In this document: in pieces, positions 17,751-26,368 of the stretch | Position numbering within the stretch: position 1 is the stretch's first letter | Layout: every line of letters begins with the position of its first letter | DNA from: Sphingopyxis panaciterrae | Lineage (GTDB): Bacteria > Pseudomonadota > Alphaproteobacteria > Sphingomonadales > Sphingomonadaceae | Direction of reading: 5' to 3' | DNA length: 64,000 bases | Assembly: GCF_011762125.1 (NCBI RefSeq) | Contig: NZ_JAASQN010000002.1 | Span: 558,001 to 622,000, forward strand | The notes under the pieces: generated by a model | The model's input: the letters and a program-made list of their open reading frames with translations, nothing else | The model's database searches: none | Told to the model about the DNA's origin: nothing | Program-made: the position numbers and the translations under genes

Positions 17751-18047
17751 TCAGTGCGCGCGGCGTTTCCAGCCCACGTCAATCAGCTGATCGGCCTGGT
17801 TGAAGAAGTCCGCGCTCTGGACTGCCCGCAACGTTTCGAGACGGCGGAGCAGACCTGCGGTTGGCCGCATGAGGAGGCTGTCGAACCGGACCTGGATGGT
17901 CATTCGTCTACTTGCCCGTTCGAGCTCAACATCGATCGGAAAGACCTCCTCTGCGCCAAGGATCAACAGGATCTCAGGGAGCACCTCGTCGCTATGAAAT
18001 GTCTCGACACGCAGCGACAACAGTCGATCACGCGGACATTTCATCAT
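17751..18047 (-). CDS. Small ACT-domain-like protein
   Basis: 98 residues. The pattern RLLSLRVETF, then EVLPEILLILGA, then RRMTIQVRFDSL, then LLRRLETLRAV looks like the beta-alpha-beta-beta-alpha-beta order of an ACT regulatory domain, as in the small subunit of acetolactate synthase. GGCAGG lies seven bases before the ATG pair at 18042-18047. The overlapping plus-strand frame has no protein-like features. It is convergent with the S10 peptidase gene (33 bases apart). No biosynthetic partner is adjacent. The ACT call rests on the hydrophobic pattern only, so moderate confidence. Confidence 0.5.
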   Translation of the reverse strand: MMKCPRDRLLSLRVETFHSDEVLPEILLILGAEEVFPIDVELERASRRMTIQVRFDSLLMRPTAGLLRRLETLRAVQSADFFNQADQLIDVGWKRRAH

Positions 18048-18601
18048 CGGCGAACCTGCCGGTGTCCGGGAGTCATTGCCGGGCTGTCGTCAAACTCGCC
18101 CGCGAAGCCGAGGCGCCAATCGCAGCAACCTGGCGCTAGCAACACCGGCAAGCACGGAGGCACGGCCGGAAAAATCGTCGCAAATGAATTACTGGAAAGG
18201 CTCGATGACAATTGCGTTTCCTATCAACGGGCAGCTGTTTTCCCTCAAACAAGACCGAAGGGATTTTTCCTTAGATTTCGCGCGAAGAGACCGGAAATCG
18301 GAACTGTGGGGCGATCATAATCTTTCGTTAAGTGCCATCGGCCGCGTCGACACCGACGACAAGCAAGCGGGCCTCCTGATCGGCGCGGCATCCGATCGCT
18401 ATCCGCCGCTGATACCGCCTCCCCGCAAGGGGATTCTATACGACAGGCGCTTGCGCAACGCCGCACGGTCCGTCGCCTTCACAAATTCGACCCGAAATAC
18501 CGACTGCGCGATCGGACCTGATCGTCGCAATCTTCCATCGCGCGTTTCTTTCCAGCACTGTCCCTGGAGCATAAGCGGGTGTCGGAGACGCGCTCACGAC
18601 A
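18048..18601. other. Intergenic region, no convincing gene
   Basis: About 550 bases between the ACT-like gene and the LysR gene, both on the minus strand. Open frames here have no recognisable protein features. The ACT-like gene's promoter should be at the left end. I see no repeat or RNA gene. Confidence 0.35.
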
Positions 18602-19555
18602 TCATTTGAGCTCCATGCCCGCTTCGATTTCCGCCAGAGCGGGACGGAACTGGTCGCGCAGCCATTCCGAGGCGGGATCCTGATCGGCATGCGCAGCCCA
18701 GACCATCGAGATCGGCATCACGTCGAGATCAAGCGGTATCGGGCTCGTAGCGAGGCCGAACAGCGGCGCGTAGCGGCGGATAATCCGCGCCGGAAGAGTA
18801 ACCAGAACCGGGGCCTCCATCGCCGCGCCAAGCAGGGTCAGAAATTCCGGCGCCGCCATGACGACATCGAGTTCGACATTCGCGGCGCGCAGCGCGGTGT
18901 CGAGGCAGCCTCTTATGCTCGCGTTCTGGGACACCAGCGCGTGGCGCTGCGCAAGATAGCTCGATCGGTCGATCGGCGCGGGGAGATCGAGGAGGCGCGA
19001 ATTGAAACAGCACATCAGCGATTGCTCGAACAACATGCTGTGCCGATAGCGCAGGCCGCCCTTCTGAAAACAGCCGATGGCGATGTCGATGTCCGCGTCG
19101 TCCAGCGCGCGATGAACCTGTTCGGGCTGGACGGGGCGCGCGAGCAATTTGACGTGGGGCGCGCGGTCCTGAATCCGCGCGGTGAGGCTTGGCATCAGCA
19201 ACACTTCGAGCTCGCTGGAAAATCCGATCGAGAATGTCCGCTGCTCGATCTCGGGGCAAAAGACCTCGCGGGTCATCAGCGCGCGCTGCGCCTGCTCCAA
19301 TATCTGGCGGACCGGCGCGGCCAGCGCCAAGGCGCGCGGCGTCGGGCTCATCACCGCTCCCACCCGAACGAAAAGCTCGTCGTTCGTCAACAGGCGCAAC
19401 GTGCCGAGATTATGGCTCATCGCCGGTTGCTGGATTTTCAGCCGGGCCGCCGCCTTGGTCACGCTGCGCTCGCGCATCAGCGCATCGAAGGCGACGAGCA
19501 GGTTGAGATCGAAGGACCATAAATTGAAATGATCAATTGAGGCTATCTCATTCAT
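18602..19555 (-). CDS. LysR family transcriptional regulator (NodD/LeuO-like group)
   Basis: 317 residues. The winged HTH covers about 12-72 (FDLNLLVAFDALMRERSVTKAAARL, QQPAMSHNLGTLR, LFVRVG), followed by the effector-binding domain. The beginning FDLNLL and LTNDELFVR are typical of the NodD/SyrM/LeuO branch. The ATG at 19555 has AAGGAG 11 bases upstream. It is divergent from the metallo-beta-lactamase gene (64 bases between starts), the classic LysR arrangement, so it probably regulates that gene and the downstream hydrolase. Confidence 0.9.
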   Translation of the reverse strand: MNEIASIDHFNLWSFDLNLLVAFDALMRERSVTKAAARLKIQQPAMSHNLGTLRLLTNDELFVRVGAVMSPTPRALALAAPVRQILEQAQRALMTREVFCPEIEQRTFSIGFSSELEVLLMPSLTARIQDRAPHVKLLARPVQPEQVHRALDDADIDIAIGCFQKGGLRYRHSMLFEQSLMCCFNSRLLDLPAPIDRSSYLAQRHALVSQNASIRGCLDTALRAANVELDVVMAAPEFLTLLGAAMEAPVLVTLPARIIRRYAPLFGLATSPIPLDLDVMPISMVWAAHADQDPASEWLRDQFRPALAEIEAGMELK

Positions 19556-19619
19556 CGATTTGTTCACTCCTTCGGCGTCCCCTACATGGATTGTCCAGCT
19601 CAAATCCAGAGGCGTTATC

Positions 19620-20510
19620 ATGCATCCCAACAAAATTTACCGCGTCGGCGAGGTGACGGTCACGAAAATCGAAGAAATGCGGCTGAATGTCGCGCCGCCG
19701 TCCTTTCTCTATCCCAATTATGACCCCGCGGCGCTCGAGCCCAATCTGCACTGGCTTACCCCCAGCAACATGGACGCTGCGACGGGCCATCTGATCCAGA
19801 GCATTCATGCGTGGCTCGTGCGAACGCCGGATCATGTGATCCTGATCGATACCGGGTCGGGGAACGGCAAGGAGCGGCCGCGCAATCCGATCTTTCATCA
19901 TCTCGACACGCCTTTTCTCGAGCGGCTTGCCGCGGCGGGCATTCGTCCCGCGGACGTCGATTATGTGCTCCACACCCACCTGCACGTCGATCATGTCGGC
20001 TGGAACACCATCCTCGTCGACGGCGAATGGGTCCCGACCTTCCCCAATGCACGCCATGTCTTCGCGCGCGCAGAGGAGAATTATTACGCCAGTCCCGAAA
20101 GCCATAACGACGTCAACATACCAAGCTTCGGCGTCTACGAGGACAGCGTTGCGCCCATCGTCGCCGCAGGCATGGCGGACCGCATCGCGAATGGCGGCGG
20201 CGCCTACCTCGACAATTTCATCTTTCATCCGACCCGCGGGCACAGCATCGGCCACATGTCGATCGAGCTCCATTCGCGCGGCGAACGGGCCTTGTTCAGC
20301 GGCGACGTCATGCACCACCCGTTTCAGGTGATCCGGCCTGACTGGAACTCGGTGTTCTGCGAATGGCTCGACGATGCGAAAATATCGCGCCGCTGGGTTC
20401 TCGATTTTTCGGCCGAGAACGACTCGCTGCTCTTTACGCCGCATTTCGCCGAGACGTCGGCCGGTTACGTCACCCGCCAAGGCGACAATTTCAGCTGGCG
20501 CTACGAATGA
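19620..20510 (+). CDS. Metallo-beta-lactamase-fold hydrolase (lactonase-like)
   Basis: 296 residues. The zinc-binding motif HTHLHVDHVGWN, a later GHSIGHMS, the Asp in FSGDVMHH and a final His in TPHFAE place it in the MBL superfamily, of the size and style of N-acyl-homoserine lactonases and other lactone or ester hydrolases. The ATG at 19620 is preceded by AGAGG. Neighbours are a divergent LysR and, 44 bases downstream, an alpha/beta hydrolase. The two hydrolases may act in sequence on a lactone or ester; the true substrate is unknown. Confidence 0.9.
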   Translation: MHPNKIYRVGEVTVTKIEEMRLNVAPPSFLYPNYDPAALEPNLHWLTPSNMDAATGHLIQSIHAWLVRTPDHVILIDTGSGNGKERPRNPIFHHLDTPFLERLAAAGIRPADVDYVLHTHLHVDHVGWNTILVDGEWVPTFPNARHVFARAEENYYASPESHNDVNIPSFGVYEDSVAPIVAAGMADRIANGGGAYLDNFIFHPTRGHSIGHMSIELHSRGERALFSGDVMHHPFQVIRPDWNSVFCEWLDDAKISRRWVLDFSAENDSLLFTPHFAETSAGYVTRQGDNFSWRYE

Positions 20511-20554
20511 GCGATGGCTTCGGCACCCGCCCTTCAACCAAATGAGAGATCAAG

Positions 20555-21559
20555 ATGAGTAACCCCTATAATGTCAACGGGACCGATATCCTGTTTGACG
20601 AACTGCGTGTTCCGAGCGGGACCGCTGGTATCGACCTTTATGTCCGGAACAAGCGGCCCGCGGCGCTGACCGCCTTCACCGCCGAGCGAACGATCATCCT
20701 CGTCCATGGCGCGACCTTCTCGTCGGGCAGCCTCTATGACGTACCATTCAACGGCATGTCGTTTCTCGACTTTCTGGCCAGCGAAGGTTTCGACGTTTTC
20801 GCGCTCGACGTGCGGGGATATGGCCTGTCCAGCCGTCCACCCGAAATGGACCAGCCGGGCGATCAGAATCCGCCCCTCGTCAATACCGATACCGGCGTGT
20901 CCGATCTCGGCACCGTCGTCGACCATGTGCTCGCGCTGCGCGGCCTTGATCGCGTCAATATCTTCGGAATGTCGTGGGGGGGCACCGTCGCGGGCGCCTA
21001 TGTCAGCCGCAATGCCGGCAAGGTCAACAAGCTTGCACTCCTCGCGCCTCAGTGGCTCAGCGACCAGCCGATACCGATCGACACCGGCGGCGCGCTCGAT
21101 TCCTATCGCCTTGTTCCGGTACGGGAAAGCAAGACCCGCTGGCTCAATACCGCACCCGAGCACGGCCGCGCTACGCTCATTCCCGAAGGCTGGTTCGAAC
21201 AATGGGCGGATTTCACGCTGGCCGAGGATCCGTGGAGCGACGGCCGAGCACCCGATCGGTTGAGGGCCACGAACGGGCCGATTGAGGATATCCGCAATTA
21301 TTGGAGCGCCGGACGGAAATATTATGATCCTGGTGAAATCCGCGTCCCGGCGTTGCTCGTGCACGGCGAATGGGATTTTGATGTCCCGCTCGACCTCGCC
21401 CGCGCCATCTTTCTCGAACTGCGCAATGCGACCTATCGCAAATGGGTCGAGATTGGCGAAGCAACGCATCTGGTACTTCTCGAGAAGAACCGCCTTCTTG
21501 CTTATAAAGCCGTGCGCGACTTTTACCGCGAAGATTTCGCGCCCGAGGTGGCGCGATAA
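20555..21559 (+). CDS. Alpha/beta hydrolase
   Basis: 334 residues. The oxyanion region IILVHGATFSSG, the nucleophile elbow GMSWGG (Ser), the acid in GEWDFDVP and the His in EATHLVLLE form the catalytic set. ALDVRGYGLSSRPP is the usual strand-4 region. Size and motifs suit an esterase, a C-C bond hydrolase or a lactonase. It follows the MBL gene closely on the same strand and is likely co-transcribed under the LysR gene at 18602. Confidence 0.9.
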   Translation: MSNPYNVNGTDILFDELRVPSGTAGIDLYVRNKRPAALTAFTAERTIILVHGATFSSGSLYDVPFNGMSFLDFLASEGFDVFALDVRGYGLSSRPPEMDQPGDQNPPLVNTDTGVSDLGTVVDHVLALRGLDRVNIFGMSWGGTVAGAYVSRNAGKVNKLALLAPQWLSDQPIPIDTGGALDSYRLVPVRESKTRWLNTAPEHGRATLIPEGWFEQWADFTLAEDPWSDGRAPDRLRATNGPIEDIRNYWSAGRKYYDPGEIRVPALLVHGEWDFDVPLDLARAIFLELRNATYRKWVEIGEATHLVLLEKNRLLAYKAVRDFYREDFAPEVAR

Positions 21560-21861
21560 GCGGCGCAGCCATTACTCGGCATGAGCGATGGCCGCGGCGC
21601 TTCAGATATCCGGCCGGCGTCCCTTCTCCTCCCGAGGGTGCTGGCCGGGTAGATGCTGGCCAGCTGCCAGACCATTTAGAGGCCGGACCACGCTTCGATC
21701 GAAGACGCTGATCATTCCACCCGTTACGCACTTACGCTTGGCCGTTATTTCATGGAGCGGCGATGACAGTAATGGGGCAGCAAGGCACGCGAGGATGTCC
21801 CGGACCCAAGCTTTCAATATGCTCATCAAGCAGACCGGTCCGATCACACAATCCTTGCGGG
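21560..21861. other. Intergenic region, no gene seen
   Basis: About 300 bases between the alpha/beta hydrolase and the small ORF behind the flavin reductase (converging genes). Short open frames exist on both strands but none has protein-like features. I see no clear terminator. Confidence 0.3.
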
Positions 21862-22065
21862 TTACCGCAACGGTATCGAACGCTGCCCGCGCTCCGCGGC
21901 ACCCTCAAACAGGTCGACGCGGACCGCTGCGCCGGCTTCTAGAAGCACAGGATTGGACTCGCAGATCTTCCGGATGATCTGCCGTCGGCCATTTTCAGTG
22001 ACGATCGCTCCCTGCTGATCGACGAGCGCTGTCATTGCGAAGCGGTTCTTCGCCGAAACGATCAT
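21862..22065 (-). CDS. Small ORF coupled to the flavin reductase (possible detached C-terminal domain)
   Basis: 67 codons. Its ATG overlaps the flavin reductase stop as ATGA, which argues for translational coupling. The sequence is of normal protein composition (DQQGAIVTENGRRQIIRKI, LLEAGAAVRVDLFEGA). Some two-component hydroxylase reductases, such as the 4-hydroxyphenylacetate reductase C1, carry a MarR-like C-terminal regulatory domain; this could be a shortened or split remnant of one. I cannot assign a family, and a chance ORF remains possible. Confidence 0.35.
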   Translation of the reverse strand: MIVSAKNRFAMTALVDQQGAIVTENGRRQIIRKICESNPVLLEAGAAVRVDLFEGAAERGQRSIPLR

Positions 22066-22553
22066 TGAAGCCGGGAAAATCGCCCTAGCGAACCGTCGGC
22101 CCAGCAGAGAAGATCGCTGCTCGGGCGGGTAAGGAGTTCCACCACCTTGCCGATGACGAGATCATGCGTCCCGTAGGACACGACCTTTTCTATCTTGCAG
22201 AATATATTCGCCGGTGCGTTCGGGATGTACCAGAGTTTCCCGTGCTTTTGCCAATCGCATCCAAATCGCTGCTCGCGCAGCCGCGATCCGACAAAAGGCT
22301 CGAGGAACTGATATGTATCGGTATCGAGAAGGTTGAGGCAAAATTCGCCCGCCGAGATCATCGACGGATAGCTGGATCCCGACCGATTTATCGAGATCGC
22401 CATAGAGCACGGCTCGAGCGACATCGGCATGACCGCCGACATGGCGAGTCCCACGGGTTCATCGCCGTCGAGCGAGTAGCTGGTCACGATGCCTACCGAT
22501 GCCGGAAGATATCGCAGCACCTGCTTTAATCGGGAGGATACATCGGCTTCCAA
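22062..22553 (-). CDS. Flavin reductase (FMN/FAD:NAD(P)H), small component of a flavin monooxygenase
   Basis: 163 residues of the flavin reductase-like FMN-binding family. YLPASVGIVTSYSLDGDEPVGLAMSAVMPMSLEPC is compressed but recognisable as the flavin-binding region (positions about 15-50), followed by EFCLNLL and GTHDLVIGKVVEL. No ATG lies in frame before the domain; a TTG at 22553 with AGGGAG eight bases before it is the probable start. It is divergent from the acyl-CoA-dehydrogenase-like oxygenase at 23022, for which it is the obvious partner supplying reduced flavin. Confidence 0.85.
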   Translation of the reverse strand: MEADVSSRLKQVLRYLPASVGIVTSYSLDGDEPVGLAMSAVMPMSLEPCSMAISINRSGSSYPSMISAGEFCLNLLDTDTYQFLEPFVGSRLREQRFGCDWQKHGKLWYIPNAPANIFCKIEKVVSYGTHDLVIGKVVELLTRPSSDLLCWADGSLGRFSRLQ

Positions 22554-23021
22554 TCCACATACTCCCTATCCACACGGTCGACGATCATCTGCCCAGGTCG
22601 CATTTTCGCCGCGGCCAAAACGCCATAAGTTTGCGCGCGCGCTCACCGCGAGCCACGGCATCAATCGCCCGCCAAGGCGCAACTGGCGACGCCGAACTGG
22701 GGTCCACTCCCTCCAAGCCGGTTCGACTTCGTAAAACTGGCACCCGGGCGAGAGCGGAACAATAGATGCTTTCTCCCATCGTCTGCGAGTATCCCCTAGC
22801 TTACAGGGGCGGCTATGCCGGTGCATGATATTCGGCAGCCGGCGGCGGCTGCGAGGGCGAACTCGTTGCCGTCGGGCGAATGTCTTTCATAAGGAAGGAC
22901 CTCTCATGTCCTAGTCCGCAGGATTCAGCATCCTTCGGCCAGTTTCATTTCTCATATTCCATCGAGTGCCGGGACGTAGGACGACTTACGGTCGGCCCAT
23001 TGCAAAGCAGGGATAACGAAC
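22554..23021. other. Divergent promoter region between flavin reductase and oxygenase genes
   Basis: About 470 bases with no convincing gene. It should hold the promoters of the two divergent monooxygenase components. A degenerate look-alike of the window's TTGGTG-N4-CACCAA palindrome is present near 22698-22720 (GGGGTCCACTCC followed by CTCCAAGC), but it is too imperfect to call as a site. Confidence 0.3.
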
Positions 23022-24227
23022 ATGACGCACCGGGGACCTCGAAGCTTTCATGAATATGATGAAGAACTTGGGCCCGTCCTGACAAAGGTCGAAGCGGAAG
23101 CCGAGAGCAGCGAGGCGCTGTGTCACCTTACCGATCACATAGTCGACATCCTGCGGGAAGCAGGTCTGTACCGAATGCTGCTGCCGCGCGAACTTGGCGG
23201 CGCGGAACTCTCGCATGTCGATGCGTTGCGGATTATCGAGCGTCTCGCTTGGGCGCACGGTTCGACCGGCTGGTGCGCCATGGTCAACAATTCGCTCGCG
23301 ACAGCGATGGCGCTTTACACCCCGGGCGATAAGGTCAGCGAGATCTTCAGCGACAACCCCGACGTCATGGTGGCCGGGAACGGCATCCCACGCGGCGTCG
23401 CCCGCCCCGTGGAGGACGGATACATGATCCGGGGCAATTGGGCTTATGGCAGCGGCATCCAGCACGCCGAGTGGGTGCATTCCGGCTGCATCGTGATGCG
23501 CGACAACAAGGTGTCGAAACTCGCCAATGGCCAGACCGAAATCATCATTGCCCATCACCCGCGCGCGAGCGTCGAGATCAAGGGCAATTGGGACGTGCTG
23601 GGTCTGCGCGCCACGGGCAGTTTCGACTATGGCCTGAAAGAGACAGAGGAATTATTCGTGCCGCATGGCATGACCTATCGTTCGGATAGCGTCGTCCCGT
23701 GCCGCGGCGGTATTCAGGGAACGTTGGGGCTCGTTGGTATCGCGACTTGGGCCCACAGCGCCTGGGCGCTTGGCGTCGGCCGGCGAATGCTTGACGAGCT
23801 TGTCGTCTACGCGCGCGAGAAGGCCGATGTTTTCGGAAAAGTTTGCGACGCGCCGACGTTCCGGTTCGAGCTTGCGCAAGCCGAGGCGAAATTTCGGTCG
23901 GCGCGGGCATTCCTGCTGGAAAGCTGGCAGGGCATCGCTGACAGCCTGGCAGCCAATCAGCCTGCTTCGCGTCGGCAGATCACGCTTGCGAAAATGGGCA
24001 TGCGCCATATTCACGACGTGATTTCGGAAACCGGCACATTCGCCTATCGCACCGCACGCGGCACCTCGCTCCACGACGGGCTGATGCAACGCGTCTATCG
24101 CGACATTCATTCGGGCACCCAGCATATCCACCTTGCCGATCAGGTCGTCCAGGAATGCGGGCGCGACCTGCTGGGGCTCACGGAGCCCGATGCAAAATGG
24201 GTCGCCTTCAGCATTGTCGACCAATGA
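23022..24227 (+). CDS. Flavin-dependent monooxygenase, acyl-CoA dehydrogenase fold (HsaA/HpaH-C2-like oxygenase)
   Basis: 401 residues. It has the N-terminal helical, central beta and C-terminal helical layout of acyl-CoA dehydrogenases, but motifs of the group D two-component hydroxylases: LREAGLYRMLLPRELGG, AWAHGSTGWCAMVNN, RGNWAYGSGIQHAEW, NWDVLGLRATGSFDY and a C-terminal VYRDIHSGTQHIHLADQ. Such enzymes hydroxylate phenolic rings (or desulfurise or denitrify) using reduced flavin from a separate reductase, here the divergent gene at 22062. The aldo/keto reductase follows 19 bases later. Substrate unknown. Confidence 0.88.
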   Translation: MTHRGPRSFHEYDEELGPVLTKVEAEAESSEALCHLTDHIVDILREAGLYRMLLPRELGGAELSHVDALRIIERLAWAHGSTGWCAMVNNSLATAMALYTPGDKVSEIFSDNPDVMVAGNGIPRGVARPVEDGYMIRGNWAYGSGIQHAEWVHSGCIVMRDNKVSKLANGQTEIIIAHHPRASVEIKGNWDVLGLRATGSFDYGLKETEELFVPHGMTYRSDSVVPCRGGIQGTLGLVGIATWAHSAWALGVGRRMLDELVVYAREKADVFGKVCDAPTFRFELAQAEAKFRSARAFLLESWQGIADSLAANQPASRRQITLAKMGMRHIHDVISETGTFAYRTARGTSLHDGLMQRVYRDIHSGTQHIHLADQVVQECGRDLLGLTEPDAKWVAFSIVDQ

Positions 24228-24246
24228 CGGCTGTTGCCTGGCCGGG

Positions 24247-25209
24247 ATGGTGATATTGGATATGGAATATCGTGCAATTGGCGGGTCGACCGTCGTGACA
24301 GCAAGCCTTTGTTTCGGCGGCAATGTCTTCGGATGGACCACCGATGAGAGGCAGTCCTTTTTGCTCCTCGACGCGCTGAGGGATACAGGGCTGAATTTCC
24401 TCGATACCGCGGACCTTTATTCGCGATGGGCAAGCGGCAACTCGGGCGGCGAGTCGGAGATCATCATCGGGCGCTGGTTGCGATCGCGCGGCGGCCGGGA
24501 CCGCATCGTCATCGCCACGAAAGTCGGCGCGGATATGGGGGAAGGCCGGGCCGGGCTGTCCGCCCGCTACATCAAGCAGGCCGTCGAGGCATCATTGATG
24601 CGCCTTGGAACCGACTATATCGATCTCTACCAGTCGCACTTCGACGATCTCGGCGTCCCTCTCGAAGAGACCCTCGGCGCCTTTGACGATCTCGTCCAGG
24701 CCGGAAAGGTGCGCGCCATCGGCGCATCCAACTACACCGCCCAGCGTTTTGCCGAAGCGCTCGACTGCAGCGAAAGACACGGGCTTGTTCGTTATTCCGC
24801 CTTCCAGCCGCACTATAACCTGGTCGAACGGTCGCACTACGAAGGCGACGCCGCGGACCTTTGTGCAAGACGCGGCATTGGCGCCCTTCCCTTTGCATCG
24901 CTGGCAAACGGCTTTCTGACCGGCAAATATCGACAGCTGTCAGACTTGGCTGACCGGCCGCGCGGCAGCAGCATCGCGCCCTATCTCAATGAACGCGGGA
25001 TGGCTATCCTGGCCGCCCTCGACGAGATCGGCGCGCAGTATCGCGCGGGGCCCGCCGCGATCGCAATCGCGTGGTTGATGACCAAGCCGGCGATCCATTC
25101 GCCGATCGTAAGCGCAACCAGCGTAAGCCAGATCGCCGATCTCGTGAAAGCCACCGAACTCGCGCTTGACGCCGAAGCGGTGCACCTCCTCGATCGCGCC
25201 AGCGGCTGA
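24247..25209 (+). CDS. Aldo/keto reductase
   Basis: 320 residues with a TIM-barrel AKR signature. The catalytic set appears as Asp and Tyr in NFLDTADLYSRW, Lys in IATKVG and His in LYQSHFDD. GASNYTAQRF and the C-terminal PIVSATSVSQIADL region bind NADPH. It reduces aldehydes or ketones to alcohols, or the reverse. I use the ATG at 24247; an ATG at 24262 is also possible and both lack a strong ribosome site. It lies 19 bases after the flavin oxygenase and is presumably in one operon with it. Confidence 0.9.
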   Translation: MVILDMEYRAIGGSTVVTASLCFGGNVFGWTTDERQSFLLLDALRDTGLNFLDTADLYSRWASGNSGGESEIIIGRWLRSRGGRDRIVIATKVGADMGEGRAGLSARYIKQAVEASLMRLGTDYIDLYQSHFDDLGVPLEETLGAFDDLVQAGKVRAIGASNYTAQRFAEALDCSERHGLVRYSAFQPHYNLVERSHYEGDAADLCARRGIGALPFASLANGFLTGKYRQLSDLADRPRGSSIAPYLNERGMAILAALDEIGAQYRAGPAAIAIAWLMTKPAIHSPIVSATSVSQIADLVKATELALDAEAVHLLDRASG

Positions 25210-25215
25210 GCGCGT

Positions 25216-26331
25216 TCAGGCGTATCCGCCCCCTCCCTCTCGCTGGCTCGGGGCCGGCGCTCGCAGGCCCGCCTGTTCGAGGATTGGCAGCACCGTGTCC
25301 CGGAAATAGGGGAAGTCTTCGGCATAATCGAAGAAGCTCAGCGTTGCCCCACCGAAGCCGGCGCCGTGAACCGCGATCAATCCCTCGGCGACCTGTTGGG
25401 GTGTGCCCATGACGGGCAGCGCGCCGTGCCCCATGGCCATCCGGTCGCGAATAGCTGCCAGGGCATCATGCGGAATCGATTTGGCATGTGCGACCTGAAG
25501 GCGGATCAGCTGATCCACAGCGTCATGATCGATCATGTCTCCCATGAAGCTGGCCGCATATTCGCGGGCTTCCTTCTCGCTCGGGCGACAAATGATGTGG
25601 CATCCGGTCAGGACATCGATGTCGCGGCCGGCTCGGGCTGCCTCCTCCCTGAAAGCGCGCACCTCCTCTTTCGACCGGGCCAGATCGATCGCAGGGGTGA
25701 ATAGCATGTCGGCGTTCCGGATGGCGAAATCGCGCCCCGGACCCGATCCTGCGGCATTGATGATGAAGGGGCGGCCAGCGACCGGTTTCGGATCGCAGAA
25801 AACGTCCTGGAGATCGAAGAATTTGCCGCGATAGTCAAATGGCGCCGCGCTCGTCCATAGTTGTGCGACAATGTCGAACCACTCCTGGGCATAGGCATAG
25901 CGGGTCTCATGATCCGGCGGCAGATCCAGCCCAAGGGCACGATATTCGGGCTCGTTCCAGCCGGCCACGATGTTGAGCCCGGCCCGCCCGCCGCCGATCG
26001 CGTCGATCGTCGCAATCTGCCGCGCCGCCACCAGCGGGTGATGCGCTACCGTGTGAAGCGTCGTCACGATCCTGATGCGCTTTGTGACGGCCAGCAGGCC
26101 CGCCGCCCATGTCATGGTCTCGAGGACCCGGCCATGGAAATTCGTCTCGCCGCCATAGCCGAGCCATCGTGCGATCGGGAGCATGAAATCGATGCCGGCG
26201 TCGTCCAGCATTTGCGCCAGGCGCAGATTGTCGTCCCAGCTCCCTGACCAGCGGTTTGGCGATTGCGTGATCGACATGCCGCTCGCGCAATTCGACCCGA
26301 AGGTGCCAAGCTTGAAGATATTGCTGTTCAT
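25216..26331 (-). CDS. LLM-class flavin-dependent monooxygenase (luciferase-like, RutA/SfnG-like)
   Basis: 371 residues of the bacterial luciferase-like fold. HTVAHHPLVAARQIATIDAI and GRAGLNIVAGW are hallmarks of the FMNH2-dependent group containing RutA, SfnG and alkanesulfonate/dimethyl-sulfone monooxygenases. GWNEPEYRALG and VFCDPKPVAGRPFIINAA also fit. These enzymes insert oxygen next to a carbonyl or cleave C-S or C-N bonds. The ATG at 26331 has GAGGAAG eight bases before it. It is the last gene of the SDR-BKACE-LLM cassette (37 bases after BKACE) and converges with the aldo/keto reductase. Confidence 0.9.
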   Translation of the reverse strand: MNSNIFKLGTFGSNCASGMSITQSPNRWSGSWDDNLRLAQMLDDAGIDFMLPIARWLGYGGETNFHGRVLETMTWAAGLLAVTKRIRIVTTLHTVAHHPLVAARQIATIDAIGGGRAGLNIVAGWNEPEYRALGLDLPPDHETRYAYAQEWFDIVAQLWTSAAPFDYRGKFFDLQDVFCDPKPVAGRPFIINAAGSGPGRDFAIRNADMLFTPAIDLARSKEEVRAFREEAARAGRDIDVLTGCHIICRPSEKEAREYAASFMGDMIDHDAVDQLIRLQVAHAKSIPHDALAAIRDRMAMGHGALPVMGTPQQVAEGLIAVHGAGFGGATLSFFDYAEDFPYFRDTVLPILEQAGLRAPAPSQREGGGGYA

Positions 26332-26368
26332 CGCCGCCGCTTCCTCGACCGGCCGCCTGACTATTGTG

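Noticed and set aside
19522..19538. Inverted repeat AATTGA-N5-TCAATT as a possible LysR operator
   Set aside because: It lies inside the LysR coding start, at residues typical of the family (IDHFNLWSF), so it is more likely a codon coincidence than an operator.
22698..22720. Possible fourth copy of the TTGGTG-N4-CACCAA palindrome
   Set aside because: Only the CCAAGC end and a GTCCAC core agree. The half-sites are broken and the spacing differs.
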